The notes beneath the pieces are model-generated. The model saw nothing but the letters and a program-made list of their open reading frames with translations. It was not told the origin of the DNA and ran no database searches. 64,000 nucleotides of DNA. Source: Chamaea fasciata (lineage: Eukaryota; Chordata; Aves; Passeriformes; Sylviidae). Location of the stretch: contig JARCOQ010000079.1 in assembly GCA_029207755.1 (NCBI GenBank), positions 372,001-436,000 on the forward strand, written 5' to 3'. A program made the position numbers and the translations under genes. Positions 32,060 through 44,530 of the stretch are shown piece after piece. Within the stretch, counting starts at the first letter, position 1. The number at the start of each line of letters is the position of its first letter.

Positions 32060-32960
32060 GAGCCCTGGAACCTCAGGGCCTGAGAAGAGATTGCACAAAC
32101 CTTTCCAGGAGTCAAAGTCAGAGGAAAAACCCAAAGTGTCTGGAAGCATTAAAGGGTCACCCTGAGGTCCATCCCCAACACAGGTTCCTCATGGAGTCCT
32201 TGGAGGAGAGAATTGGAGGCCAGGATTGCACCAAAACCTCTCAGAGACTCAGTGTGGGAAGGAAAAACCCAAAGTACCTTAAACACCCTGAGTATCTCAA
32301 AGCATGAATGAGCCCCACTGAGTGTCAATGCACAGCTCTCAAGGGACTCCTTAAAGCAGATAATTGGGGCCATGATTGCACAAACCTCTCAGAGACTCAG
32401 TGGCAAAAAGAAGTGCTTAAATGACCCCGATTACCTTGAAGCATGAATGAGCTCCACCGAGTGTTGTTACTGAGTAAAAATCTCAAGGGACTGATTAGAG
32501 CAAATAATTGGAGGCCACGAGTGCACAAACCTCTCAGACTCAGTGCCAAAAAAAAGTCCTTGAATAAACCTTGAGTAGCCGGAATTACTGATGAGCCCCA
32601 CTGAGTGCTTTTACTGATTGAGAATCACAAAGGACTTGTTAAAGTAGATAATTTGGGCAACAATGGCACAGACCTTTCACAAAGTCAGTTTTAAAAGGGA
32701 AGCATCAAGTACCTTTAAAAACCTGAAGTGCTTTGAAGCATTAATGAGTGCACTGAGTGTCATTACTGACAAAGCCTCTCAAGGGACTAATTAAAGCAGA
32801 TAACTGGAGGCCGTGATTGCACAAACCTCTCTGAGACGCCAAGGCAAAAGCAAAGCCCTAAGTCCTTTGAAAAGCCTGCAGTCCCTGGGAGCATTAAGGA
32901 GCCCCCAGGGCCATTCCTGCCCAAGGCTCCCCAGGGACTCCTTCCAGCACATCCTTGAGG
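32060..32960. repeat. ~145-bp tandem repeat, about six units (left)
   Basis: The word TTGCACAAACCTCTCAGAG or a variant recurs near 32,091, 32,226, 32,376, 32,521, 32,664 and 32,817, spacing 135-153 bp. Each unit also has GCATGAATGAGCCCCACTGAGTG and CTCAAGGGACT(C/A/G) words. Units have diverged, so the array is old. It is mirrored in the right arm. Confidence 0.8.
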
Positions 32961-34744
32961 CCACTGGGATGGGAGGGGGATGCCGAGGGCAGGACAAGGG
33001 GCTGACAGTGCCCAGCCTTGCCAGGGCTGTGCCAGGAGGCCCCAGGGCCTCAGGACAAGGTGACTCCTCACGGCCCTTGGTGGCACAGAGGCTGCTGTGG
33101 CCCAGGGCACCAAGACTTGGCTTCTTTTTGTCCCCACGTGTCATCACTGCCTGCAGTTCTCTGCTCTGGCTGGGGCCTGGGGACACTTTCTCTGTCGTGT
33201 CCCTCAGCGGGACCCAGTAAAACTTCAAGAAACTTTGGAGCTGGATTCTGACTTTGAATTCTTGAGAGGTTTCTCCAGCTCCCTCTCAGGGACTGATGTT
33301 CAGGGCCTCAGCACAAGCCTGGAGAGGGTCACTCAAGTCCTTGTGCCGTGTCTGTGCTGCTGAGCTGGGCCGGGCTCCTGGCACAGAGGCAGCTCCTGGC
33401 AAGGGCAGCGCTGCAGAGAGACAGCTCTGCCCAGGAGCAGCTCCTGTGCCCAGCCCAGCAGGGCTGGGGCACTGCCTGCAGCCACCCCGGGCACAGCACA
33501 CAGGCACAGAGGGCTTCAACTCAGCCTGGGCTGGCAGCACAGAGCAGAGCTCACTGAGGGCTCACTGGGGGACAAATCCTCGCAGCGTTAGGAAGAGTCA
33601 CTCCCAGGCTGGGGGAAGAGAAGCTGCAGCTCCTGCAGGGATCTCCTGAAGCTGGCACATCCCACAGCTTTAAGGCCCTTCCAGGAGGACTCTCAGCGTG
33701 GCTGCAGAGCAGGCATGTGGCCCCAGGGCAGGGCTGGGTGTCCCTGCTGCAGCCCCCGAGGCACAGCACAGGGCAGCTCCCTGTTGCCGGGCTCTGCTGC
33801 AGGGCTGAGCAGCCGGGGCTGCAGCCAGGGGTGCCCAGGGCTGTCGTGCAGAGCAGGGTCCTGCAGCCCAGGGCGCTGCGCTGGGCCAGGGACCCTGCTG
33901 CCTGCCAGGGACAGCTCTCAGCTGGCCCGGGGAGCTGCTGCCAGCGCTGGGGAGAAGCTGTGGGGGGAAGGAGCCACCCTGAGCAGGGCAGGTGCTGCTG
34001 CTGAGAGGGGCTGTGTGGGGCAGGGCTGCTCCCAGCTCCAGACCAGCCTGGGCACAGCTCCGGAGGACACTTGCCAAAGGAAGCTAAGCCTGGTATTGCT
34101 GCAAAGACCAGGAGCTTTCCTGAGAGTGTTTTCAATTTCCTGCTTGGAGAAGGATGGGAAAGTTGGGGTGATGACAAAAACATTTTTGCTTTTTATGCAT
34201 TTTTCATTTATTCGTAGCTCTGTTAACTACTATTATGTAGTTATAAAACTATTATCTTTAATCAACTCTATTCAACTACTTTTATATACTTGTATTACTA
34301 TAATCTTTAATTAACTCTACAACATTTCCTACCCTTTGTCTTAGATTTTAGAAGAATAAGCTTCAAAATATATTCCTGAAATACTGCCCAGTCTTATTGT
34401 CAGGAAGTGGACCTACAAGATGAACATTTTGTTTTTAAACCAGAGTGTGAGCAGTCAGAAAAAAAAGTGGCACAAAGAAGCCCTTGGACCTACCCCAATG
34501 GGTTGACCCAGGGGTTTGTAGCTGTGGATACTGAATTTCCTATTCGATGTTTCTGTTAAATATCCTAATTAATCAACCTCTAATCAATTGTTGAAATCAG
34601 GGGCTGGGTGTTCCTCATTCCCACTGAGACACCTGGAAGTTTCCAAGAAAGGTCTGGTTTTTACTTTACTGTTGTAACGCTGTTGCAAGGGGTTTTTTTC
34701 TCTTCTGATTATAGGCAAAAGAGGATGAGTGAAGCAGAACAGGA
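32961..34744. other. Left arm gap, no gene
   Basis: 32,961-34,100 is GC-rich with long ORFs on both strands that resemble nothing known. 34,180-34,700 is AT-rich with TATTACTATAATC-like words. Both are mirrored in the right arm. Confidence 0.5.
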
Positions 34745-34812
34745 ATTGTAATCACAGAACCACAGAACATTCTGAGTTGAAAGGGACACCTAGGATCATC
34801 AGAGTCATGTTT
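34745..34812 (-). mobile_element. Short CR1 3' end (left arm)
   Basis: TAATCACAGAACCACAGAACATTCTGAGTTGAAAGG, described in two parts, is the reverse complement of a CR1 tail. Mirrored at about 50,225-50,290. Confidence 0.55.
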
Positions 34813-36212
34813 AATCATGTACAGAGACTCCTGATTTGTAACTTTGGGTGGTCAGTCTCTCTGCTGGGAGCCTCCTAAAGGGCCTTCAGCCACTCCTCAG
34901 CCCTCAGCAGCAGCAGCAGCAGCATCCCCTTTGCAGGGCCCAGCAGGGCTCTCCTGAGCTGCCCTTGCCCAGCTGCAGACAGACCCTGCCCCAGGCCGGG
35001 CCCTGCAGACAGGCAGGTTTCTGTAGGGCTGGGCCCAGGGCGCAGAGGGTGGCATGGGCTCTGTGAGCACTGGCAGGGACAAGGCTCCTCTCAGGAGGGA
35101 AATGTCCAGGCCCAGGGAGAGGCTCAGGGAGGGAGAGGGGGCTGAACAGAGCAGTGCTGGGGGCAGGAGGGCACTGTGGGTGTGTGGGAGGTGCTGTGCA
35201 CAGCTGGGCACGGGAACACTGTCCTGAGTGCCTGGCTGTGTCTGCCCTGCCCTCCCAGGCACAGCCCCACAACATCTTCTCTTGGTTCTGCCCTCCCCTG
35301 ATACTGTCACTGTCATCTGGTGCTCTCAGGGAGGCTCTGGCATTTGCAGCAGCTGAGCCAGGCACTGCCCTTGGGATTCTTGCCAGGCAGCTGTGTCCAT
35401 GGGAATGGGGTGTCCGAGCTTCCCTGTGAGCTGTGTGGCTGTGGGCAAAGCAGTCCATGGGAAAGGGGAATGAGCTGAGCCCCCTCCCTGAGACCCCATC
35501 ATGGGCACACCCGGGGATCTCCTTGCTGCGTCCTTCCAAGCTCTGAGCTGCCCTCCTGCCTGCAGATCTGTGCCAGAGCCTCTGGCAGTTCCCTGAATGT
35601 GCCACGGGGAAGTGCAGAGATGCCACAGCTGAGGAAATGCTGTTGGGTTTGCCAAGGGAGCTGTGAGTGTCCTTGGCAGAAGGGGGTGCTGAGGACCTTG
35701 CCCAGAGACCTTTGGAGAGGGTGAGACATTCAGGGATCCCTCTGCTCTGGGCAAGGTCTGGTGCAGCAGAAATGCTGTGGATTTCCGACCTCAGTATACC
35801 AGGAATGATGTGTGGGCAGGAAAATAATGCCTATAATTCCTTCCTGTTCTCCATGCCCTTTAGAAGTGGGAGTGAAGATGGCAACAAGCCTTTCTGCATT
35901 AGGAGTGATTCCACTGACAAATCCTGAATATCCAGGCTTGTCCCTCTGCCACATGGCCAAAAACCCAGGGCAGCGGGGCAGGGACGGCTCCTGGAGAGCC
36001 CCCATGCACAGGCCTGGCTGCTCCTGGCACACTCAGCACAACTGGAGCTCAGGCAGGGACCTGGGTGAAGGTTTTCCCAGAGCAGGAACAAGGGTGGGTG
36101 AATCACAGTGGGACAGTCCACAGGGAATGACCCATGTTTGGCTCAAAGCAGCCTGTCCTGACTTGTCACTGTCCTTTATCCATGAACACGTCCCCATGTG
36201 CAGCCACAGCAA
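34813..36212. other. 5' flank of OR14-like pseudogene (left)
   Basis: GC-rich DNA without a recognised gene. A CAG run at 34,904-34,921 has one unit more than the right-arm counterpart. The ORFs that run into the receptor from 35,812 are 5' flank read-through. Confidence 0.45.
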
Positions 36213-37170
36213 ATGTCCAACAGCAGCTCCATCAGCCGCTTCCCTCCTGCTGGCATTGGCAGACACGCAGCAGCTGCAGCTCCTGCACTTCTGCCTCTTC
36301 CTGGGCATCTCCCTGGCTGCCCTCCTGGGCAACGGCCTCATCATCAGTGCCATAGCTTGCGGCCACCACCTGCACAGCCCCATGTTCTTCTTCCTGCTCA
36401 ACCTGGCCCTCAGCGGCCTGCACCACTGTCCCCAAAGCCATGCACAATTCCCTCTGGGACACCAGGACCATCTCCTACACGGGAGGTGCTGCACGGCTCT
36501 TTTTCTTTCTGTTCTTCATGTCAGCAGAGTATTTGCTCCTGACCATCACGTGCTATGACCGCTATGTGTCCATCTGCAGACCCCTGCACTACGGGACCCT
36601 CCTGGGCAGCAGAGCTTGTGCCCACATGGCAGCAGCTGCCTGGGCCAGTGCCTTTCTCAATGCTCTCATGCACACGGCCAATACATTTTCCCTGCCCCTG
36701 TGCCATGGCAATGCGCTGGGCCAGTTCTTCCACGAGGTTCACCAGATCCTCAAGCTCTCCTAGTCCAACTACTGCTTCAGGGAGTTTGGGTTCATTGGTT
36801 TTTCCATCTCTTTAGGATTACATTGTTTTGTGTTCATTGTTTTCTCCTCTGTGCAGATCATCAGGGCTGTGCTGAGGATCCCCTCTGAGCAGGGACGGCA
36901 CAAAGCCTTTTCCACCTGCCTCCCTCACCTGGCCGTGCTCTCCCTATTCCTCAGCACTGCCAGGTTTGCCTATCTGTAGCCCCCCCAATCTCCTCCCCAT
37001 CCCCGGATCTGGCCCTGTCAGTTCTGTTCTCGCTGGTGCCTCCAGCCGTGAACCCCCTCATCTGCAGCCTGAGGAAGCAGGAGCTCGAGGCTGCAGTGTG
37101 GAAGACTGATGGCTGGATGGTTTCACAAACGTTAAACTGCTGGCCAGTTTCTCAAAATCACTTGTCATAA
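36213..37170 (+). pseudogene. OR14-like olfactory receptor pseudogene (left)
   Basis: Single-exon olfactory receptor of about 958 bp, the usual length, with start MSNSSSIS. TM1 LLGNGLIISAIAC and PMFFFLLNLALS are present. A one-base frameshift comes right after the N-terminus and another after TM2 (LALS to MHNSL). TM3 ends CYDRYVSICRPLHY. A TAG stop falls after HQILKLS (36,761-36,763). A private stop lies near 36,977, after SLFLSTARFAYL. The C-terminal NPLICSLRKQE motif is in place. Wording (LADTQQLQLLHFCLFLG) fits the bird-expanded OR14 family. It would act at the olfactory neuron membrane if intact, but several frame changes and stops rule that out. Confidence 0.85.
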
Positions 37171-38185
37171 AAGTCATCTTTGATACCTCTTGTTGCTTTA
37201 CTTTGGAGGTTCTTTTCCTTTGTTTTACTTTTATAATATTGTCCACAAAGCAGTGTCACTGTTTGTGCCATTTCTCATTTTGTTTCTCTCCACCTTCCCT
37301 GTGGCCACAGACTGTGTCAATGAGGGGCTGCACTCCTGGTGGCTTTAAAGGAACCCAAGGATCTGGCAGGCAAGTTTTCTGCAGAGATCCCCCTTTGGTT
37401 CTCTTCTCTGGATGAGAGCTGGGGGCAGATCAGTGCTGGCACAGCAGCTGTGCCCAGGAGCAGCAGCCCTTGGTGTTGGCAGCGCTGCTCCCGTGGCCCT
37501 GCCCCGCTGCCCTCCTGGCCCTGGTGTTGCTGTAGGGCCGGAGTGCTCTCGGTGCCGGGCACAGGGCTGGGGCTGGCAGTGCCGGGGCTGCAGCAGGGAC
37601 AGGCCATGGGCTCCGCTGGGGCAGCGCTGACGCCTCAGGGCAGGGCCTCGCTGCTCCAGGCTCCTTGCCCAGGCTCTCTCCAGAACACGCCCAGGCCCAA
37701 TGCTGTGCACGGAAAAGCCCCGTGAGCAGCCCCAGGGTGGCCGTGGGCAGGCTGGGGGCAAACAGCCCGGCTGGGGCTCTGCAGGGTCCCTGGGGGAGAC
37801 GGGAAGGAGCAGCAGAGCAGGGGCTGATCCATCCCCACTGTGCTGGACACCCCCGGGCAGTGTCCCAGAGCGTCCTCATGCCCCTGCCAACAACATCCCC
37901 CCTCTGCAGCCCTGGCCTCTCTCCCAGCTCACACGGGGGCCGCATCCTTGCAGGCACAGACACGGCAGCTCTGGCTCAGGAGCCCCTGTTTGCAGTGCCC
38001 AGAGCAGGCCTGAGCAACCCCATGGTGTTGGTGTGGGGAGATGAACCTGAGGGAGCACAAATGCCATCAGCCCCTGGGGCCAGGAAGGGCTGGGGGACAG
38101 GAGGGAAACCACTCAGTTCTGTCGTGGCCTCTGAAGTCAGTCAGAAAGTTTGTTCCCATCAGCTGGGAGTTTCCTGTGCCACTGC
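37171..38185. other. Left arm inner end, no gene
   Basis: 3' flank of the receptor pseudogene, then GC-rich DNA with long ORFs in both strands. The palindrome homology ends at 38,185. Confidence 0.5.
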
Positions 38186-38693
38186 AGATGTTGTTGCTCA
38201 GAGCCAAGTGCTGCCTGGCAGCCACCCCCAAATTGCCCTGAGCATTTCCTTTGCTTCACCCTGGTTTTCTTTTCCTGGTACAAATTTCTCCCTATTGCCC
38301 ATCCCTGCTCTCTCCCCAGCAAACAGCCCATCCCTGGTTGCCCTTTCCTCTCTGGGCCCACTCCCCATTTCACTTCCTGAGTTGGCATCATGGGAACATC
38401 CCTTGGGGTGCAGGATCATCCTCCAAGTGCTTCAGGAATTGTCTGCAGGCTCCTGCAGTGCCTTGTGCTGCTCCCTTGCCAGAGGCACCACAGGCCAGGG
38501 GGGCACGTGTGGGCTGGTGTGTCTGGCTGTGGGGCTCCCTGTTCTGGGCCATGAGGAGGAGCTGCAGACGCTCTGCAGGACTGACAGGATGGGCTTTGGG
38601 GCTGTGAGGAGAAGCTGAGGGACCTGGGCTGCTGCACCTTCTGGAGAGGAGGCCCAGGCCTCATCCTGCAACTGCTGCAAGGCTGGTTTCAGA
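38186..38693. other. Spacer start, no gene
   Basis: First part of the spacer between the arms. No gene or repeat recognised. Confidence 0.4.
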
Positions 38694-39050
38694 GAATCAC
38701 GGAATCAGCAAGGTTGGAAAAGACCTTGGACATCATCAAGTCCAACCTGTGCCCTGACACCACCTTGTCTCCCCTGAGCCTCGTCTTCTCCAGGATGAAC
38801 AGCCCCAGATCCCTCAGCTGCTCCTCACAGGACTTGTGCTCCAGACCCCTCAGCACCCTTGTTGCCCTTCTCTGGACACGCTCCAGCCCCTCCATGTCCT
38901 TCCTAAATTGGGGGGCCCGGAACTGGGCGCAGCACTCGAGGTGCTGCCCAACCAGTGCCGAGCACAGGGGAAGAATCACTGCCCTGCTCCTGCTGGCCAC
39001 ACCATTCCTGATCCGTAGGAGTGCCAGGGGCTGGATGAGGGAAATGGTGG
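38694..39050 (-). mobile_element. CR1 LINE 3' fragment in the spacer
   Basis: Begins on the plus strand AGAATCACGGAATC, the reverse complement of a CR1 3' tail. The minus-strand reading gives the C-terminal wording of the CR1 ORF2 reverse transcriptase: [20 protein letters not shown], then [14 protein letters not shown]. It is 5'-truncated and carries no complete enzyme. Confidence 0.85.
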
Positions 39051-42000
39051 GGAGGGGGTGGGACAAAGTCGGATTGATTGTGAGCCATGAAGGGTCTTGA
39101 TTTTTCATATCTATTCAGACTGCATTAGAATGTGTTGGGGGTCAATATCATTTGGCCATTGCTGATATCAGTCTACAAACAGGATCATGAAACAGGTCAA
39201 AACAGTTCTCTCTGCCTTGTTTTCTATACATTATATTCACTTTGAATACACTTCTGAAATCTCTATAATTGACCACAGAAGAATTGAAAGCTTAAAATTT
39301 TTCCAGGGGCTTTTCTTGTTTGAGCGTTTTGAACAAATATTGATGAGCCTTTCTCACTGAATTCCTGAACTGAAGAGCTCACGAAAGAAGAGGCCCCTGC
39401 AGTAGGAAAATTCATCATCAGCCTGCAAGGGGCTGAAGATCCATCCTCATCAGAGCAGGAATGAACAGAAATGGGCACAGCTTTCTGGCTGCCCCAGCTT
39501 GGGGATGGGCCCTGGGCCTGGAGCAGGAGCAGCTCTGCAGGGCCCCAAGGCTGGCGCTGTTGTGCTGGCCTGGGCAGATGGGATGGCAGCAGGGGCTGCA
39601 GAGCTCTCAGGACCTCAGGGACAGGGGAGCAGGGCACACAGGAAGCCTCTTCTGCCTTGGCCCAGCACCTTCCCCATGGCTGGGGCTGAGTCCTCTCTGA
39701 GCTGCAGCTGCTGCTGTGCCCTTGCGAGGGGCTGAGGCCGTGGGGCCCCTGCCCAGAGCCGCCTGCCCTGAGCAGAGCTGTGGGGCCAGAGGTGGCTGGG
39801 CTGTGCTGGGGAGAGACCCCTGGTGCTGCAGAGAGCTCAGGGCAGCTGGCAGAGCTTGCAGGGAGCTGGGCTGGGCTGAGAGAGCCTGACCCAGAAACCA
39901 TCAGTGTCCATCTCAGCCTGTGTGAGCGTGCAGGGGCAGGACTCAGGCCAGCCCTTGTGGGGCAGGGCCAGCGCCTGTGGAAGGCATTGAAAACAGGCAA
40001 GTGCCCCACAGAGGAGGCTGCTCTGTGCCCTTGGTGGCACAGACAGAGCAGGGAGGGGGCCAGGACATTTGTCACCCATGCCAGCCTCTGTCCCCAGGCA
40101 TTGCCAGCCCCGGCTGCTCAGCCCAGGTTTGCGGGGCAGTTTGGCTCTGGCCCAGCTCCATCCTCCCGTGGGGCTCAGGGCCTGTTCCTGGCCATGGCCA
40201 GCCCTGCCCGGCCTCTCTGCTGGCCCAGAGCCCGGCAGAGCCTGGGGCAGGGCTGTCTGTGCGGGCCCACAGGGGCCACGGGCTGTGCAGGAGCTGGCAG
40301 AGGCTGCCCAGCAGGGAGGCCATGGGGCACAGAGCCCCAAGGCTGCTGTGGGCACCACGGCACAGGGGCCGTTCCCCCCCGCAGTGCTCCTGTCCCGCGC
40401 GGGGGCTGTGGCACCGTGGCTGGCCCAGGGCGGCACAAAGGGGCCACGCGGCCGCTGCCGGGGCTGACAGCAAGGCCAGGCACACGCGAGGAATTGCTGG
40501 GCATCGCCTGCGCTGGGCAGGGCTGACTGTGCCAAAGGCACAGCTCAGCTGCCCTTGGTGGCTGCAGGAAAAGTCCAGAGCCCAAAGAGCCTCCATGGCT
40601 GTGCTGGAGACCAGGGCTTGGGGAGGGAAAGGCAGGGCTGCTGCGGGATGGGCAGGGGATTGAATTCCAGCACTCATCCTGTTCTCTGATGATCCTGGCA
40701 CCATGCTGGTCCCTGTTGCAGCCTGGAGCAGAGCAGATGTTTATGGGACAGGAGCCCTCTGGGGCTCTCCGGGACATGCACCTTGCAAGGTGCGCTGCTC
40801 CCCCTACAGCTGTTCTCTGAGAGATGCCAATCCCAGCTCGGCACCTCAGGGCACAAGTGGCACCGCCTGTTCATGCACACACAGCTGATGTCTGCCTGGA
40901 AAGGGGCACAGGTTTTCGTACTTGTGCATTTCATAATATACAAGCATATTTTTATTATCTGGGTCGTTTGAGTAGTTGAGGAAATGGCAGTTTTCCCACC
41001 AGAAATTTCCTGGATCTACTATATTCTTCTACTGATGGCATAACAAGAAATACTGCTCTTCTCTAGTTGTGTCAAAAAGATTCCGTTTATTATTTTCTTC
41101 ACCTATTCCTTCTGGTGTTTCTAGCTCTCCTGTTTCAATTGCCATGACTAAGGACATTTCTTTACTAGACCAGCTGGATCTATGTCCTTCCCGAGTCTCC
41201 CTGATTTCCTCCTCCAGACACTCTCTGGTCATTCAAGTGCCTCTCAACTGACTGGTTTCATGCTTTGATCTTCAGGGAGTTACCCAATCTCTCTGAAGTT
41301 CACAGAAGTATCGTATCAGTCAACATCTTAAGTGTGTTTGTATCTATCACAGAATTTCCTTTTCGTATGTCTTTGTCGAAAACTCTTCCTGCATGGAAAG
41401 CCCTTGGGGATGGTGGACATGTCAGATGCTGCTGGGACATCACAGAGAGCTGAGGGAAGAGCTGGGATGCTTATTAAACTGTATGGTGTTCAACTTCTGT
41501 TTGTTGGCAAGAAACCTTTCTGTGCCTCTGAGTCTCACCAGTCCCGGAGCCCCAAAGGACACAAACCTGGTGAGTTGTGGTTCCCACTCCGGTGGCACTT
41601 GCACCTTGGCTCTGCACAGGAGAGCTCTTCATCCACTTGTTCTCTTTTCCTTCCTCTAGGCATGGAGGGAGCTCCTGTCTTCAGCGTGTGCAAAAAACAA
41701 ATCTGGCCAGAATCGGGGCAGGGAGGCTTTGGGGAGACCTTGGGATCTGTGCTGGGCACAGGAGGTCTTTTCCATTGGTCTGAGAGTGTCTGCTGTGGAA
41801 AGTGGATGTTAATACCCAGCAGAGAAATTACTTTTGCACTTTACGCAGCTGTGCCTTCCCCTGGGTTTGTGTGCTGACAAGAAATGAACATCCCTCTGTG
41901 TCTCAGGCAGCTCCTCCAAGGAAAGCAGGTGGGAATTGGAGCCAAGGAGCTGAAAGCTGCAGGTGCAGCCTGGGGTGGAAGGAGCTCAGATTTGCACAAG

Positions 42001-42126
42001 GCTGCTCTGAGTCCCAGGGCTTGGATGGGGGAAATGGTGGGGTGGGGGTAGGGACAGTCTGATTGATTGTCAGTCAGGAAGGGCCTTGATTTTCATAGCT
42101 ATTCAAAGTGAATTAGAAGGTACTTG
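39051..42126. other. Spacer gap with an internal duplicated block
   Basis: No gene. The part 39,060-39,380 resembles 42,010-42,126 plus 42,950-43,105. Shared words include GGAAATGGTGGGG, GATTGATTGT and GAATTCCTGAACTGAAGAGCT (39,359 and 43,083). This points to a duplication inside the spacer, with LTR B sitting in the second copy. 39.48-40.6 kb is GC-rich, without a recognised gene. The first copy has a short LTR-like stretch near 39,150-39,175. Confidence 0.4.
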
Positions 42127-42846
42127 TGATTTATTAAAAAAATATGAATATCGAGCTAATACTGATATCCAACTGAGGGGGACAAAAACTTTCTAACAGT
42201 TTAAAGTTAGAAAGTGTATGTCTGTCGCAGCACCTGGCGGCATGCGGGGTGGCTCCCAAATACACACCGCAATTTACAGACAATCACAGAGTTCTTTTAT
42301 TTACAAAGATGTTGAATACCCAAAACACAAATGCGTATTCAGAGCCCCCTCCCCCCCATCCCATTCTCGGCTTAGTATGGTAACTAGCCAAAAAACAATT
42401 AAGCATGCTAGTTTGGCCTTGGAAATGGGTCGGTGCTCCTTTTCAAGGGGAGGGGGGCTTAAAATAAGAAAGTAAGATGAGTCGTCCTTGCTCTGAACTT
42501 TCTACCTTTTCAATGCAAATGTGACAAATGAGCTCTGGTAGGACTCCCATTTCTCCAGGTGCACGACTTTCAATGAGTTTCTGAATAGGGAGTTTCTGTA
42601 ATCGTCTTGTGCTCCTAAATCTATTTATCAGGTTCTCTGTTCTTCATTACAAACCCAGCTAAGCAAAACATAAAGTTGACAAGCAATCAGTTATTGAGGC
42701 CTGGGAAAGTTAATTCAAATCTGGTTTCCCTTAACTAACCACAAACTTTTAATTTTTAGCAAACTTTAATTAATTCCTACAAAGCTTATCTCTAACTAAA
42801 ATCTTAACCTCTCTAAAATCCTTAATTCTTTAAAGTCTATGTCTCA
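42127..42846 (-). mobile_element. LTR B, solo, with target duplication CTTG
   Basis: A 720-bp LTR of the A/B/C family on the minus strand, starting TGAGACATAG and ending TTTTTTTAATAAATCA. The polyadenylation-like GTAAATAAAAG is at about 42,310. Flanks are CTTG on both sides (42,123-42,126 and 42,847-42,850), a proper 4-bp target-site duplication. Confidence 0.8.
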
Positions 42847-44099
42847 CTTGGATTCAATGCCAATTGGAGATTGCACATATCAGTGTATTAATAGGGAATA
42901 AAACCTCTAAACAGGACCATAAAAATCTTTTCTCAGTGTCCTTTAAAATATTATACATTCACTTGGAGGACAGTTCTAAAATCTGTCCAATTAACCAGAA
43001 AAATTTGAAAACTTAAATCAAATTATTCCCCGAGGCTTGGCCTGTTAACGCGTTCTGAATGTTGATGGAGCCCTGGGCCACTGAATTCCTGAACTGAAGA
43101 GCTGAAGGCTGAACAAGCCTCTGGAGAAGTCCAACCCAGCAGCAGCCTCCAAGTGTCTGAGGGAGGGTGTCACAGCTCCCACTGAGGCCACCCCTGCCCA
43201 GAGACCGTGGGGGAATGGGCAGACAAGGAGAGCGTCCCTGGGGCTGGGCAAGCAGAACTCAGAGGCACCAGCGGGTCCAGGTGGGAAACGGAGTGTGGGA
43301 TGTGGCTGTGAAAGCCCTGCCTGGGCTGTGCCAAGCAGGACAGAGAAGCCCTGAGCCCCAACCCCCAAACAACTCTCTCTGTGAGACATTGCAAAGGAAT
43401 TACAATTGCTTGTGTACTCTGAGTTGGAAACAATGGAGAAGTACCAACAAGAGATTCTCAGAAGCTTAAAACAACAAAACAGCCTTTACTGGCAACTTTA
43501 GAAAATCAGAGAAACTTGAGCAAAAGCTTTAATATGACATTCAGTCAACAAAAAAACACTGCTCAAAGCGTTAACTTGGCCCATTCAGCTTCACAAACTG
43601 GAAGCCTGCTCAATTTTAAGTTAAGGAAAATTTGCAAGAAGAGGGAATTAGAAGAGGAAGACACAGAAAGAGAGAAAGACAAATAAAATATAGAGAGATA
43701 GAGAGAGAGATAGAGAGAAGAACACACCCTGCTACCAGCTCCTGGATTCCAGCAGTGTTCAGACAGAAATTCCAAGAGGAGCTAGGGTCAACGTGTGTGC
43801 TTGCCTTGTGGTCAGCCTAAAATACCCCTTGGTCTTCCTGGGCCCCTCCCCCAGATGGGACTTTGGGTCATCTGGTCACTCAGGAGCTGGGCTGGGGGCT
43901 GCAGAGGTGGGTGTGGAGCATTGCCTTTGGTGTGCCAGGGATTGGCAGACACTGCTGGGCTGGGATAGAGGCTCTGGGGGATTTGGGTTACAGGGTCAAG
44001 TCAATGCTTTGAGAAGTGCTGGGGTTCAGGGCAGGGTAGGGCTGCCTCTGCCCCTTCCTCCCCCTCACACGAAATGTTTCCAGCCAACAATCTCTTCTA
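42847..44099. other. Spacer gap with GA/GATA microsatellite
   Basis: No gene. A simple GAGA/GATA-rich run lies at about 43,660-43,720. Confidence 0.45.
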
Positions 44100-44530
44100 G
44101 TCTCTCACAAGCGGCAATGTTGGAGGTGGAATCCCAGTTCTGGCCATGGGCACCTGGACAAGAAGGACAGTTCTTTTCCGTAGGAAGGAAAGTACAGAGC
44201 CCCAGGGTTTGGAAGGCAGGTGAGAGACTCACTAGGCCAAGGTCACCCAGACTTGTCATTAATGGCAGATTTTGTCTGGGAGCAGGCTTTGGATAGAGGG
44301 AAGTTTTGGACGTGGAATCCCAGTCTCAGCCATGGGCACCTGGAGAAGCAGGACAGGGTTTTTTTTTCCCATTGGAAGGAAAGCACAAAGCCTTCCCTAG
44401 AGTTTTGGGGACAGATGGGAAGTGACCCTTGTGAAACCACTGCCAGCCAGACTTGTCCTGACAATATTCCCATGGGAACTATCCCTGGATATAAGGAAGT
44501 TTAGCAGTGAAATCTGAATTCTGGCCGTGG
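44100..44530. repeat. ~190-bp tandem repeat, just over two units
   Basis: GGAATCCCAG and TCTGGCCATGGGCACCTGG, or variants, recur at about 44,129, 44,317 and 44,509 (start only). Each unit holds GAAGGACAG, GGAAGGAAAG and CCAGACTTGTC words. Confidence 0.65.

Larger units (their letters stand above)
21693..38185 (+). repeat. Giant inverted repeat, left arm (~16.5 kb)
   Basis: This arm is repeated in reverse complement at 46,851 to about 63,330. Position pairs sum to about 85,015-85,053, drifting with small indels. For example the OR pseudogene at 36,213-37,170 pairs with 47,866-48,824, and the ERV LTR at 29,022-29,748 pairs with 55,305-56,023. The inner edge is where GTGCCACTGC meets AGATGTT on this side. 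The outer edge is exactly the end of LTR A. Arms share gene lesions but also differ by private substitutions and indels, roughly 1-2 % by eye, so this is not simply the same DNA written twice. Confidence 0.95.

Noticed and set aside
33551..34183. 210-codon Ser/Pro/Cys-rich ORF mirrored at 50,870-51,502
   Set aside because: No recognisable domain, a long ORF on the opposite strand as well, and composition bias; treated as non-coding.
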